From JAZKIX01 sp040384645 (GTDB lineage: Bacteria > Pseudomonadota > Gammaproteobacteria > Burkholderiales > Burkholderiaceae_D), in the NCBI GenBank assembly GCA_040384645.1, contig JAZKIX010000139.1, forward strand, positions 1-28,900: 28,900 bases of DNA. Reading direction: 5' to 3'. The notes under the pieces are model-generated. The model had not been told where the DNA came from and did not search any database. It saw only the letters and a list, made by a program, of their open reading frames with translations. The translations under genes were made by a program, and so were the position numbers. Shown here one piece after another: positions 1 to 7,381 of this stretch; position 1 is the stretch's first letter; every line of letters begins with the position of its first letter.

Positions 1-139
1 CTGCAAGGGCACCAGCGACTGCGCTACCGCAGAAAACGCTTGCAAGGGCCAAAACGCATGCAAAGGCCACGGCTTCGTTGCCAAGAAAGCCGCTGAATGC
101 TTGGCAAAGGGCGGCAAAATTATCGATTTGGACAAATAA
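1..139 (+). CDS. bufA: Bufferin-type RiPP precursor, C-terminal end (partial, BufA2-like)
   Basis: The reading frame is open from base 2 to a TAA at 137-139 and gives 45 residues; the start lies outside the window. The peptide is cysteine-rich with repeated CKG motifs (CKGTSDC, then NACKGQNACKGHGF) and a final ECLAKGG segment. Short secreted proteins of this kind occur directly upstream of MNIO (DUF692) enzymes and are the bufferin precursors, whose cysteines are modified by the MNIO enzyme so that the exported product binds copper. The CKG-repeat pattern fits the BufA2-like type better than the DUF2282 (BufA1) type. The bufB and bufC genes that follow support the call. The signal peptide expected at the N terminus cannot be seen. 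Family is fairly sure; subtype is a judgement from memory. Confidence 0.75.
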   Translation, partial: CKGTSDCATAENACKGQNACKGHGFVAKKAAECLAKGGKIIDLDK

Positions 140-169
140 CACCTACCGTATTTTCTAGTTGATTGCACT

Positions 170-200
170 ACGAGGTGCCTGATGTCGGGCGCCTCGTTTT
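170..200 (+). terminator. Hairpin terminator/attenuator between bufA and bufB
   Basis: Ten-base arms at 170-179 and 188-197 (ACGAGGTGCC and GGCGCCTCGT) pair with a single G-U wobble around an 8-base loop and run into TTTT. It lies 30 bases after the bufA stop and 21 before the bufB start. A partial terminator here would make much more precursor mRNA than enzyme mRNA. The T run is short, so read-through is likely. Confidence 0.7.
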
Positions 201-221
201 ACATGGGTCACACACTTTTCT

Positions 222-1076
222 ATGCCAGCGCAACGTCCGATCCCCTCCCCCGGTTTTGGCCTCGGCCTGAGGACCGACCATTACACAGAGATATTGGCTA
301 GTCGCTGCAGCGTCGACTGGTTCGAAATCCTGTCTGAAAATTATATGGTGCCGGGTGGCAAGCCTTTAGCCATGCTGGATCACATTCGGCAGGATTATCC
401 AATGGTGATGCATGGCGTATCGATGTCGATCGGCACGCCTGGCGGGCCGTCGGACGAATATCTGCGCGACTTGAAAAAACTGATACAACGGGTGCAGCCG
501 CTGTGGGTGTCCGACCATCTGTGCTGGACTGGGGTGCATGGCAAAAACATGCATGACTTGTTCCCCTTGCCCTATACCGATGAGGCCGTAAAGCAGGTCG
601 CAGCCAATATACGCCGGGTACAAGAGGTGCTGGAGCGGCCGATTTTGCTAGAAAACGTGTCGAGCTACCTGACTTTTTCAGCCGATAGGATGAGCGAGTG
701 GGATTTTGTCGCTGCCGTAGCGGACGAGTCGGACAGTTTGATCCTGCTCGACGTCAACAATATCTACGTCAGCAGCGTCAACCACGGTTTTGATCCCCTG
801 GCGTATTTAAACGGTATCCCGTCGGCGCGGGTGCAGCAAATCCATCTGGCAGGGCATAGCGATCACGGCGACCATATTATTGATACCCATGACCAGGCGG
901 TGGCCGATCCAGTGTGGGCGCTCTATGCACAAGCCTTGCATCGCTTTGGCCGGGTCGCCACCATGATCGAGCGCGACGGCAATATTCCACCGCTGGCGGA
1001 GTTATTGAGTGAGCTGCAGCACGCGCGCCAGATCGCCGCCGAAGTGGAACATTCCCGGATCGAGGTGGTTTCGTGA
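222..1076 (+). CDS. bufB: MNIO family (DUF692) bufferin-modifying enzyme BufB
   Basis: This 284-residue protein matches the multinuclear non-heme iron oxidase family throughout. Visible family motifs are GFGLGLRTDHY (11-21), HGVSMSIG (64-71), VSDHLCW (96-102), LLENVSSYL (142-150), LLDVNNIYVSS (175-185), QIHLAGHSD (206-214) and MIERDGNIP (248-256). They supply the His, Glu, Asp and Asn side chains that bind the iron cluster in the TIM barrel. In bufferin systems the enzyme converts precursor cysteines to thiooxazole-type heterocycles. It sits after the bufA hairpin and overlaps bufC by four bases (GTGA), so bufB and bufC are translationally coupled. No clear Shine-Dalgarno precedes the ATG, consistent with low expression relative to bufA. 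Length is normal for the family. Confidence 0.92.
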   Translation: MPAQRPIPSPGFGLGLRTDHYTEILASRCSVDWFEILSENYMVPGGKPLAMLDHIRQDYPMVMHGVSMSIGTPGGPSDEYLRDLKKLIQRVQPLWVSDHLCWTGVHGKNMHDLFPLPYTDEAVKQVAANIRRVQEVLERPILLENVSSYLTFSADRMSEWDFVAAVADESDSLILLDVNNIYVSSVNHGFDPLAYLNGIPSARVQQIHLAGHSDHGDHIIDTHDQAVADPVWALYAQALHRFGRVATMIERDGNIPPLAELLSELQHARQIAAEVEHSRIEVVS

Positions 1077-1867
1077 CAAGTTCCCTAAGCCAGTTGCAAG
1101 ATGACTTCCAGCGATATGTACTCGACCCACAAGCCGACAGCACCCGCATCGGCAGCGCCATTGCCCGGCAATTCGGCCTCAAAACCGATGACCGCGTGGC
1201 GATCTACTACAACGCTTATCGCATTCGCATTTGTGAAGCCTTGTCCGAAGCGTTCAACAAAACGCACAGTTATTTAGGTGACGACCTGTTTGGGGAAATG
1301 GCATTAGCCTATCTACAACAGACACCGTCGACCACACGCAATCTACGCTGGTACGGCGCAACTTTTCCACACCATTTAGCGCAAGCGCTGCCGGAATTTC
1401 CTTTGGTCGCAGAATTGGCTGCCTTCGAGTGGGCACTCAGCACCGCTTTTGACGCGGTCGATGAACCAGTATTGACGGCAGACGCCATGCGCAATCTGGG
1501 TGAGTTGGATTGGGACAGCGTCATTTTCCAGCTACAAGCCTCGGTACAGTGTTTACCCTTGCGCTGGAATACCGCCGCAGTCTGGCTGGCGCTAGATCAA
1601 GACCAGACGCCGCCCGATGCCATCGAACTGGACGCGCCGGTGGATTGGCTGATCTGGCGTCAGCAATTGCAAGCGCATTTCCGATCCTTGGACAGCTATG
1701 AAGCCGCAGCCTTGCGCGGCCTACAAGCAGGGAAAAGTTTTGCCGCCGTGTGTGAGCAAGCAATGGGCGATGCCGGTGAACACGACATCATGCCGAAGAT
1801 TGCATCCTGGTTGCAAACCTGGCTCAAGGAATCCGTACTGGTGAACCCATCTTCGACAACGCTATAG
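1073..1867 (+). CDS. bufC: BufC/HvfC-type MNIO partner protein (DUF2063 N-terminal domain)
   Basis: The start is a GTG at 1073 that overlaps the bufB stop (GTGA), giving 264 residues. The N-terminal half has the usual DUF2063 features: a helical LSQLQDDFQRYVL opening, the YYNAYRIRICEALSEAF segment (about residues 41-57) and LVAELAAFEWALSTAFDA (about 107-124). The C-terminal half is the less conserved HvfC-like region. In bufferin and related clusters this protein binds the precursor and presents it to the MNIO enzyme. Clusters often also carry a DoxX-like BufD; none is found downstream here, where the next 310 bases are repeat-bearing spacer. Confidence 0.85.
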   Translation: MTSSLSQLQDDFQRYVLDPQADSTRIGSAIARQFGLKTDDRVAIYYNAYRIRICEALSEAFNKTHSYLGDDLFGEMALAYLQQTPSTTRNLRWYGATFPHHLAQALPEFPLVAELAAFEWALSTAFDAVDEPVLTADAMRNLGELDWDSVIFQLQASVQCLPLRWNTAAVWLALDQDQTPPDAIELDAPVDWLIWRQQLQAHFRSLDSYEAAALRGLQAGKSFAAVCEQAMGDAGEHDIMPKIASWLQTWLKESVLVNPSSTTL

Positions 1868-1927
1868 AGCTTGAAATATCAAGCCAATTATTTCTTCAAT
1901 ACAACGCCTACCAGAAGAAAAGTGCGA

Positions 1928-1962
1928 GTAGGGAGCGTGGGGCCGCCGAGGCCGTGCGCACC
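1928..1962 (+). repeat. 35-nt GC-rich dispersed repeat, copy 1 of 3
   Basis: The segment begins GTAGGG and ends GAGGCCGTGCGCACC. It is the same length as, and nearly identical to, 17955-17989 and 21792-21826. The last fifteen bases are identical in all three copies. Confidence 0.8.
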
Positions 1963-2058
1963 GAGGTTGGCGATGACCGCGGTTGGCGCGAATGGCCTCG
2001 ACGGCTCCGCTCACCGTATCAAAGCAATGTATTTCCTGCTTGAAATATGCAAAATGAA

Positions 2059-2135
2059 GGGAGTATAGGCCAATTTATGCCATTACCCGCAGGTATTTAC
2101 TGCGCAAAATAAAATACATGCCCCAGTATATTTTT
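2059..2135 (+). repeat. 77-nt two-ended palindromic repeat, copy 1 of 6
   Basis: The G-rich end is GGGAGTAT at 2059. The middle holds ACCCGCAGGT and the AT-rich end is CAGTATATTTTT at 2124-2135. The two end motifs start exactly 65 nt apart, as in the other five copies. Confidence 0.85.
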
Positions 2136-2180
2136 GCGATTTAAGACAAATTTCACGCCTTACAAACAAACAAAATCAAT

Positions 2181-2666
2181 CTAAATCGCCCGAAACACGC
2201 CTGCACTTTTGTCTTTAGCCACCCCATTCCAGTCAAAAACCTGCCCATTCATCGCAATGTAGACGCCATGCGCCAGGGTTTGCGCGATACCGCAGGCAAA
2301 GCCGAGATTGAATAACGCATCGGAATTGGCAATTTCAAAGGGAATCATGGCGCCGGTTAGCACGATGGCGCGGGGCAATGCGGCTGCTGCCAGAACGGCA
2401 GCGGTGTGGCACATGGTATCGGTGCCATGGACAATGACTACGGCAGACTCAGGCGCCAGCTGGCACGATGCCAGGATGCGCTGGCGGTCGGCATCTTGCA
2501 TATCGAGCGAATCGAGCAAGGGCAATAACTCCAGCTCGACCGGCAGCGTGATGCGGGCTTGCTGCAATGCCGCCGGCAAATGGCTGCTGCCAAAACCGAG
2601 TACACCGCTCAATTCATCGTAGTGTTTATCGAAAGTGCCGCCGCTGGCGATCAGGCGTAAGGTCAT
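2181..2666 (-). CDS. Single-domain asparaginase-like protein
   Basis: From the ATG at 2666 the protein has 161 residues and starts directly with the asparaginase core (MTLRLIASGGTFDK). An in-frame start 66 bases upstream would add 22 residues with no family resemblance, so I prefer the internal ATG. Conserved elements of the L-asparaginase N-terminal domain are the threonine of GGTFDK (Thr11), the HGTDTM motif (80-85, Thr82 and Asp83), LTGAMIPF (103-110) and a lysine at about 151 in GVAKDKS. Classical asparaginases have about 330 residues and a second C-terminal domain, which is absent. Short stand-alone forms exist in proteobacteria, so this may be natural rather than truncated. Asn hydrolysis is plausible but unproven. 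No good ribosome binding site precedes either start. Confidence 0.75.
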   Translation of the reverse strand: MTLRLIASGGTFDKHYDELSGVLGFGSSHLPAALQQARITLPVELELLPLLDSLDMQDADRQRILASCQLAPESAVVIVHGTDTMCHTAAVLAAAALPRAIVLTGAMIPFEIANSDALFNLGFACGIAQTLAHGVYIAMNGQVFDWNGVAKDKSAGVFRAI

Positions 2667-2864
2667 AGGGCTAAAAAGTTGAGTTGGGCAAAAGTTGCAG
2701 AGTGAAGTAGGTCGACCTGCCTGGCAAATCATAACGTGATTACAGCGTCAGAATTAGGGCGACAGCATAACGCCAGCCAACAATTTATTCGATAAACCCC
2801 CTTTCGCCAACCCTGATTCGGTGGGTACACTAAGGTTTTAAGTCAGCAATTTCGGCAACGCCTG

Positions 2865-3620
2865 ATGAAACCGATCGCTCCCGGTACCGTCATTTTTCAC
2901 CGTTTCCGCGGTTATGGTGTCTTGACGGCCGTCAATTTACTCACAGGGTGGGTCGCAGCCCGTTTTGGCGATGAATCGCGCACGCTGGATTTGAACTTGT
3001 CGTCGGACGAGCTGCAACACGCCGATGGCGAACCCATCCTGTTTCGTCGTGCAACCCCTGACCGCATGCCGCATGCCCGTTTGATGGCGATGGTGCGTGC
3101 CTTGCACCGTGCCGGTTATCAACGATTGTATTTGTACACCTGGCCCAAAGCGTCCGGCCTGCACTGGCGCTGGCATTTATTCACCGGGCCGCGCAACTGG
3201 ATGCAGCGCCCCTGGCGTGAAGGCTGGTACGGTTCCGGCGCGGATTACAACTTCAATCCCGTCATGGGTTGGGGCGATGCGCCCGGCGCTTCTACTGATG
3301 AACTGATCGCTGCACTGGCACGGTTCGACCCACAAGGTCTGGCACAGGCGCTGGGCCGGGATGAAGACCATACGCAATGGTTCGACGCCGTATGCGAAGC
3401 GCTCTTGCCCAACTATATGTTTAGCCTGAGCATGGATCGCCAACAGGGTGCCACGCAAGACGGCATGACCGTGATCCCAGTGCGACAGCATGTTCCCACC
3501 TATGCCGGCCCAGCGTTGCCATGGCCGCCGGGTTGGACCCGTTTATGGAGCGGCAGCAGGACGCTGGCGCAAACTGATATCGCCTACCCGCGCCCGGTGC
3601 GTTTCGATTTGATTCGTTAA
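2865..3620 (+). CDS. Unrecognised 251-residue protein, N-terminal SH3-like barrel suspected
   Basis: I do not recognise the family. The N terminus (APGTVIFHRFRGYGVL, residues 5-20) recalls the small beta barrels of CarD/KOW-like or Tudor-like domains, in which a G-x-V-x-H then G-x-G-x-V pattern is common. The rest is rich in Trp and aromatic residues (WPKASGLHWRWHLFTGPRNW, about 114-133; WYGSGADYNFNPVMGWGD, about 141-158) with no signal peptide, membrane segment or catalytic motif I can name. Codon use looks like that of its neighbours. It ends tail to tail with the dehydrogenase: the TAA at 3618-3620 overlaps the opposite-strand stop at 3617-3619. The start is the ATG at 2865; the ribosome binding site is weak. 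Confidence 0.75.
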   Translation: MKPIAPGTVIFHRFRGYGVLTAVNLLTGWVAARFGDESRTLDLNLSSDELQHADGEPILFRRATPDRMPHARLMAMVRALHRAGYQRLYLYTWPKASGLHWRWHLFTGPRNWMQRPWREGWYGSGADYNFNPVMGWGDAPGASTDELIAALARFDPQGLAQALGRDEDHTQWFDAVCEALLPNYMFSLSMDRQQGATQDGMTVIPVRQHVPTYAGPALPWPPGWTRLWSGSRTLAQTDIAYPRPVRFDLIR

Positions 3621-4606
3621 ACTTGTAACGCCAGCGGATTGACAATGTGTTGCGGCGTGCCGGCCGCGAAATCGAGGATGTTTTGAAACGCCATCGAAAA
3701 ATAGCGCTCATAACTCTCGCGCTCCACATAGCCTAGATGCGGCGTCGCCAATACATTTTCCATCCGTAACAGGGTTGATCCCAGCGGCAACGGTTCGGCC
3801 TCAAACACGTCGAGTGCCGCTGCGCCCGGACGGCCTCGGCTCAAAGCCGCTTCCAGCACACCGTGGGCAATCAATTCAGCCCGGCTGGTATTGACCAAAA
3901 GCGCGTCCGGCTTCATCCGCGCTAGATCGGCTGCCGTTACGATGCCGCGCGTGGCCTCGCTCAAACGCAGGTGCAGCGACAAAATATCGACTTGCTCGAA
4001 AAATTCATCTCTCGTATTGGCCACCTGAAAGCCGTCAGTAAGTGCCTGCTCACAACTATAGCCGCTGCCCCAGATCACCACCTTCGTCCCGAATGCCTTG
4101 CCATATTGGGCCACCAGCCGCCCAGTCTTGCCATAACCCCAGATGCCTAGCGTTTGGCCTTTTAGCACTCGCCCCAAGCCGTTCAGTTCCGGCCTGAGGG
4201 AAGCGGTTTGCCACAGGCCGTCTTTCAAATTGGCGGCATATGGCACCAATTTACGCTGCGCCGCCATGATCAGGGCCCAAGTCAGTTCCGCCGGTGCAGT
4301 CGGATCGCCAGCGCTTTCGGCAATCGCGATGCCGCGTTCGGTGGCGGCGACGATGTCGATGTGGCCGCTCACCTTACCAGTTTGAGAAATGAGTTTGAGC
4401 TTGGGCAATTTGCTGAGCAAGACACGACCCAAGGCCGTGCGTTCGCGGATTAAGACCAAGGCGTCAAACGGTGCCAACCGAATCGCTAGCTGGCCTACGC
4501 CGCGCGCTGAATTGGTAAACACCTTGACCTCGTGCCCCGCCAGCATGGCAAAGCAATCGAGGCTGGACACGGCGTTCTGGTGATCATCGAGAATGGCGAT
4601 TTTCAT
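3617..4606 (-). CDS. D-2-hydroxyacid dehydrogenase (NAD-dependent)
   Basis: The 329-residue protein starts at the ATG at 4606 (MKIAILDD); the frame extends five codons upstream to a TTG, which is less likely. It has the two-domain layout of the D-isomer 2-hydroxyacid dehydrogenases. The NAD-binding glycine motif is LGIWGYGKTGRLV (about 153-165). The catalytic set is Arg242 in NTSRAE, Glu in FEAEP (about 269-271) and His290 in ATPHLGYVE. The substrate cannot be told from sequence; phosphoglycerate, glyoxylate/hydroxypyruvate or a related acid are possible. It is divergent from pckG, and its promoter region contains a 16-bp near-perfect direct repeat. Confidence 0.88.
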   Translation of the reverse strand: MKIAILDDHQNAVSSLDCFAMLAGHEVKVFTNSARGVGQLAIRLAPFDALVLIRERTALGRVLLSKLPKLKLISQTGKVSGHIDIVAATERGIAIAESAGDPTAPAELTWALIMAAQRKLVPYAANLKDGLWQTASLRPELNGLGRVLKGQTLGIWGYGKTGRLVAQYGKAFGTKVVIWGSGYSCEQALTDGFQVANTRDEFFEQVDILSLHLRLSEATRGIVTAADLARMKPDALLVNTSRAELIAHGVLEAALSRGRPGAAALDVFEAEPLPLGSTLLRMENVLATPHLGYVERESYERYFSMAFQNILDFAAGTPQHIVNPLALQV

Positions 4607-4632
4607 GAGTTGGGTCGGCAATCAAACATAGG

Positions 4633-4701
4633 AATTAGTAATATTAATAATGGAAGGATATCGCTCGATAATAGAAATTGGCCGAAATTAGTAGTATTAA
4701 T
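4633..4701. promoter_or_regulatory. 16-bp direct repeat in the divergent dehydrogenase/pckG promoter region
   Basis: AATTAGTAATATTAAT at 4633-4648 recurs at 4686-4701 with one change (AATTAGTAGTATTAAT), start to start 53 bases. The first copy ends 27 bases upstream of the dehydrogenase ATG. Spacing near five helical turns and the quasi-symmetric AT-rich sequence make it a candidate operator pair, but AT-rich chance similarity is possible. Confidence 0.4.
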
Positions 4702-4794
4702 CCTAGTTTTTGTAAGAGAATAACCGAATATAAAAACCACCAAATAGCACACTACAAAACTCAACAATTATTACTACATTTTTGTTGTAAATCA

Positions 4795-4823
4795 TTGAGA
4801 TCGGCCTTTTCGGCGTGTAGAAT
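4795..4823 (+). promoter_or_regulatory. Sigma-70-type promoter of pckG
   Basis: TTGAGA (4795-4800) and TAGAAT (4818-4823) are separated by exactly 17 bases. The predicted start near 4830 leaves a leader of about 205 nt before the pckG ATG. The leader contains a short hairpin (AGGCT/AGCCT, about 4857-4871) and no recognised riboswitch. Confidence 0.55.
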
Positions 4824-5036
4824 CGGTTTCAAAGTTCCCTAGCAAGACGCGAATACAGGCTCAAAAAGCCTTTCATTATTCCATTCATCCAGTGTTGCAG
4901 TCGACCATCCGACTGTGTTTTGACAAGACCGCCGTAGCGTTGGGTTCGCAGCAGTTGCCAACTCCACGCCGCTATCCGCACACGACGATCCTGCCATGCC
5001 GGGACAAGATTTTTTATTGGCATTGGAGGTATTGTT

Positions 5037-6947
5037 ATGAATCGACCCGTCATGGGCGGCGTGGCTGCATTGAACGTCCCGACCTATATCAAGCAACAAA
5101 AACTCATCAGCTGGGTGGCCGAAATCGCCACCCTCACCAAGCCGCAACGCATTCACTGGTGCGACGGTTCCCAAGCCGAATACGATCAACTTTGCAATGA
5201 GATGGTTGACGCCGGCACTTTGAAGCGACTCAATCAAGTCAAGCGCCCCAATAGCTTTTTGGCTTGTTCCGATCCCAGCGATGTGGCGCGGGTCGAAGAC
5301 CGTACCTATATTTGTTCGGCCAGGCAGATCGATGCCGGTCCGACCAATAACTGGATGGCGCCGTCGGAAATGCGCACCACCCTGAGCGCGCTGTTCGATG
5401 GTTGCATGCGTGGCCGCACCATGTATGTGGTGCCGTTCTCGATGGGGCCACTCGGTTCGCCGATGGCGCATATCGGGGTTGAATTGTCCGATTCGCCCTA
5501 TGTCGCTGCCAATATGCGGATCATGACGCGCATGGGCAAACAGGTGTATGAGGTGTTGGGCAGCGATGGCGAATTTGTGCCCTGCGTGCATTCGCTCGGT
5601 GCGCCTCTGCGAGCCGGGCAAGCGGATGTGGCCTGGCCTTGCAATAGCACCAAATACATTGTGCATTACCCTGAAACCCGCGAAATCTGGTCGTATGGCT
5701 CGGGTTATGGCGGCAATGCCTTGCTCGGCAAAAAGTGCTTCGCCCTACGGATTGCTTCGAATATGGGACGTCAGGCAGCGCAGCACGACGGCATCGGCTG
5801 GCTGGCCGAACATATGCTGATCCTGGGTGTCGAAGCGCCGGCGGTCAACGGCATACCGGGCAAAAAACATTATGTGGCGGCGGCTTTCCCCTCTGCTTGC
5901 GGCAAGACTAATTTTGCCATGATGATCCCGCCGGCCAGTTTCAATGGCTGGAAGGTGACGACCATCGGCGACGACATTGCCTGGATCAAGCCAGGCGCGG
6001 ATGGCCGGCTTTACGCGATCAATCCCGAAGCCGGTTATTTCGGCGTCGCGCCCGGTACCAATGAGCAAACCAATTTCAATTGCATGGCGTCGCTACGCGA
6101 CAACACGATTTTCACCAATGTCGCGATGACCGAAGATGCCGACGTCTGGTGGGAAGGCTTGACCAAGGACGCGCCAGCGCACCTGACCGACTGGCAAGGC
6201 AAAGACTGGACGCCGGCACTTGGCGGCGCTAACGGCGCCAATGGCAAACCCAAGCCGGCAGCGCATCCCAATTCGCGCTTCACGGTCGCCGCCACTCAAA
6301 ACCCGGCCATCGATGCCGCCTGGGACGATCCGGCTGGCGTGCCCTTATCGGCCCTAATTTTCGGTGGACGTCGCTCCGACACAGTGCCGCTGGTGACTGA
6401 AGCGCGCAATTGGGTTGAAGGTATTTACATGGCGGCCACCATGGGATCGGAAACCACCGCTGCCGCCGTCGGCCAGACCGGCTTGGTGCGGCGTGATCCG
6501 TTCGCGATGCTGCCTTTTGTCGGTTACAACATGAGCGACTATTTCCAACACTGGCTCGATGTCGGCAAGAACCTGGCGGCGCAAGGTCGGCAATTGCCCA
6601 ATATCTATTGCGTCAACTGGTTCCGCACCGATGCGCAAGGCAAGTTTGTCTGGCCCGGCTTTGGCGAAAACATGCGGGTCTTGAAATGGATGCTGGACCG
6701 GATCGAAGGCAAGGGCGCCGGCGAAGAGTCCATATTTGGCGTCACGCCCCGCTTTGAAGATATGAATTGGGACGGCTTATCGTTCACGCAAAGCCAGTTC
6801 GACAATATCACTTCCATCAACAAAGTCGAATGGCAAGCCGAACTGGCGCTGCATGCCGAATTATTCGACAAACTTAAGCAAGGCTTGCCTGCCGAGTTGA
6901 CGGCGGTGAAAGCCGCATTGGAGCAGCGCTTGTCTGCCATGGCTTAA
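5037..6947 (+). CDS. pckG: Phosphoenolpyruvate carboxykinase (GTP)
   Basis: This 636-residue protein is a GTP-dependent PEPCK, converting oxaloacetate and GTP to phosphoenolpyruvate, CO2 and GDP in gluconeogenesis. Recognisable parts are ARQIDAGPTNNWM (95-107), GSGYGGNALLGKKC (221-234), the P-loop AFPSACGKTN (283-292) with the hyper-reactive cysteine, the metal-binding GDDIAW (311-316) and the RRSDTVPLV segment that contacts substrate. It is slightly longer than typical, through an extended N terminus. The start is well supported by GGAGG at 5025-5029, seven bases before the ATG. It has its own promoter and appears monocistronic. The next gene lies 434 bases away beyond strong hairpins. Confidence 0.96.
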   Translation: MNRPVMGGVAALNVPTYIKQQKLISWVAEIATLTKPQRIHWCDGSQAEYDQLCNEMVDAGTLKRLNQVKRPNSFLACSDPSDVARVEDRTYICSARQIDAGPTNNWMAPSEMRTTLSALFDGCMRGRTMYVVPFSMGPLGSPMAHIGVELSDSPYVAANMRIMTRMGKQVYEVLGSDGEFVPCVHSLGAPLRAGQADVAWPCNSTKYIVHYPETREIWSYGSGYGGNALLGKKCFALRIASNMGRQAAQHDGIGWLAEHMLILGVEAPAVNGIPGKKHYVAAAFPSACGKTNFAMMIPPASFNGWKVTTIGDDIAWIKPGADGRLYAINPEAGYFGVAPGTNEQTNFNCMASLRDNTIFTNVAMTEDADVWWEGLTKDAPAHLTDWQGKDWTPALGGANGANGKPKPAAHPNSRFTVAATQNPAIDAAWDDPAGVPLSALIFGGRRSDTVPLVTEARNWVEGIYMAATMGSETTAAAVGQTGLVRRDPFAMLPFVGYNMSDYFQHWLDVGKNLAAQGRQLPNIYCVNWFRTDAQGKFVWPGFGENMRVLKWMLDRIEGKGAGEESIFGVTPRFEDMNWDGLSFTQSQFDNITSINKVEWQAELALHAELFDKLKQGLPAELTAVKAALEQRLSAMA

Positions 6948-7008
6948 GCGTAAGCGTTTGTAAGTGAAGTTCTGGTAAGGCTTTGACCAAAGCGCCAAGT
7001 TTTAGATG

Positions 7009-7061
7009 CTTATTATTGTTGCCTGGCACTGTCAATTAGCCTCAATAGTGCCAATAATAAG
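7009..7061. terminator. Imperfect long hairpin downstream of pckG
   Basis: The left part CTTATTATT...GGCACT (7009-7030) pairs with AGTGCC-AATAATAAG on the right (about 7046-7061), with a six-base bulge on the left. It abuts the next repeat hairpin, so the pair may together stop pckG transcription. There is no T run, so termination is uncertain. Confidence 0.4.
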
Positions 7062-7137
7062 GGGGTATCATCAAAAATACCCCCTTATCCGCAGGTTTTC
7101 ATTGCGTCAAATAATATACTGGTGCCAGTATATTATT
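7061..7137 (+). repeat. 77-nt two-ended palindromic repeat, copy 2 of 6
   Basis: This is the most symmetrical copy. The G-rich end forms a hairpin with 12-bp arms (7057-7068 and 7077-7088, loop 8). The AT-rich end is a perfect inverted repeat with 13-bp arms (7110-7122 and 7125-7137). GGGGGTAT and CAGTATA start 65 nt apart. Confidence 0.88.
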
Positions 7138-7381
7138 GCCGTTTTGATGCTCCAGCGCCGCCCCAAACTTGGCAATCCAATAGCTACCTGGCCGACGGAA
7201 CTCTCGCCGTCAAATCCCCTCCATAACGTGTCGTCAAGACAAGCCATTCGCAGGTAGAATTCGCCTTCCTGCGATTTCTAATGCCCGCTTGGTGCTGGCC
7301 TTCAATCGCAACGATGCAAACCCAAGCTGCCTGATCTGTCCGGCTGCGTGAACCAGTCCATTTCAATAAGGAACCAAATCG

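Larger units (their letters stand above)
1868..2180. other. Spacer between bufC and asparaginase carrying two repeat types
   Basis: There is no convincing gene in this 313-base spacer. It holds a small hairpin right after bufC (GCTTGA/TCAAGC, 1869-1884, no T run), one 35-nt GC-rich repeat (1928-1962) and one 77-nt two-ended repeat (2059-2135). The 11-mer GCTTGAAATAT occurs at 1869-1879 and again at 2039-2049, so the segment between could be an insertion, but no terminal inverted repeats support that. Confidence 0.6.

Noticed and set aside
1869..2049. Second mobile element flanked by GCTTGAAATAT
   Set aside because: The 11-mer direct repeat is real, but there are no inverted ends and AT-rich chance similarity is likely.
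1871..2068. 65-codon frame after bufC
   Set aside because: It crosses the dispersed repeat, has no ribosome binding site and resembles no protein.
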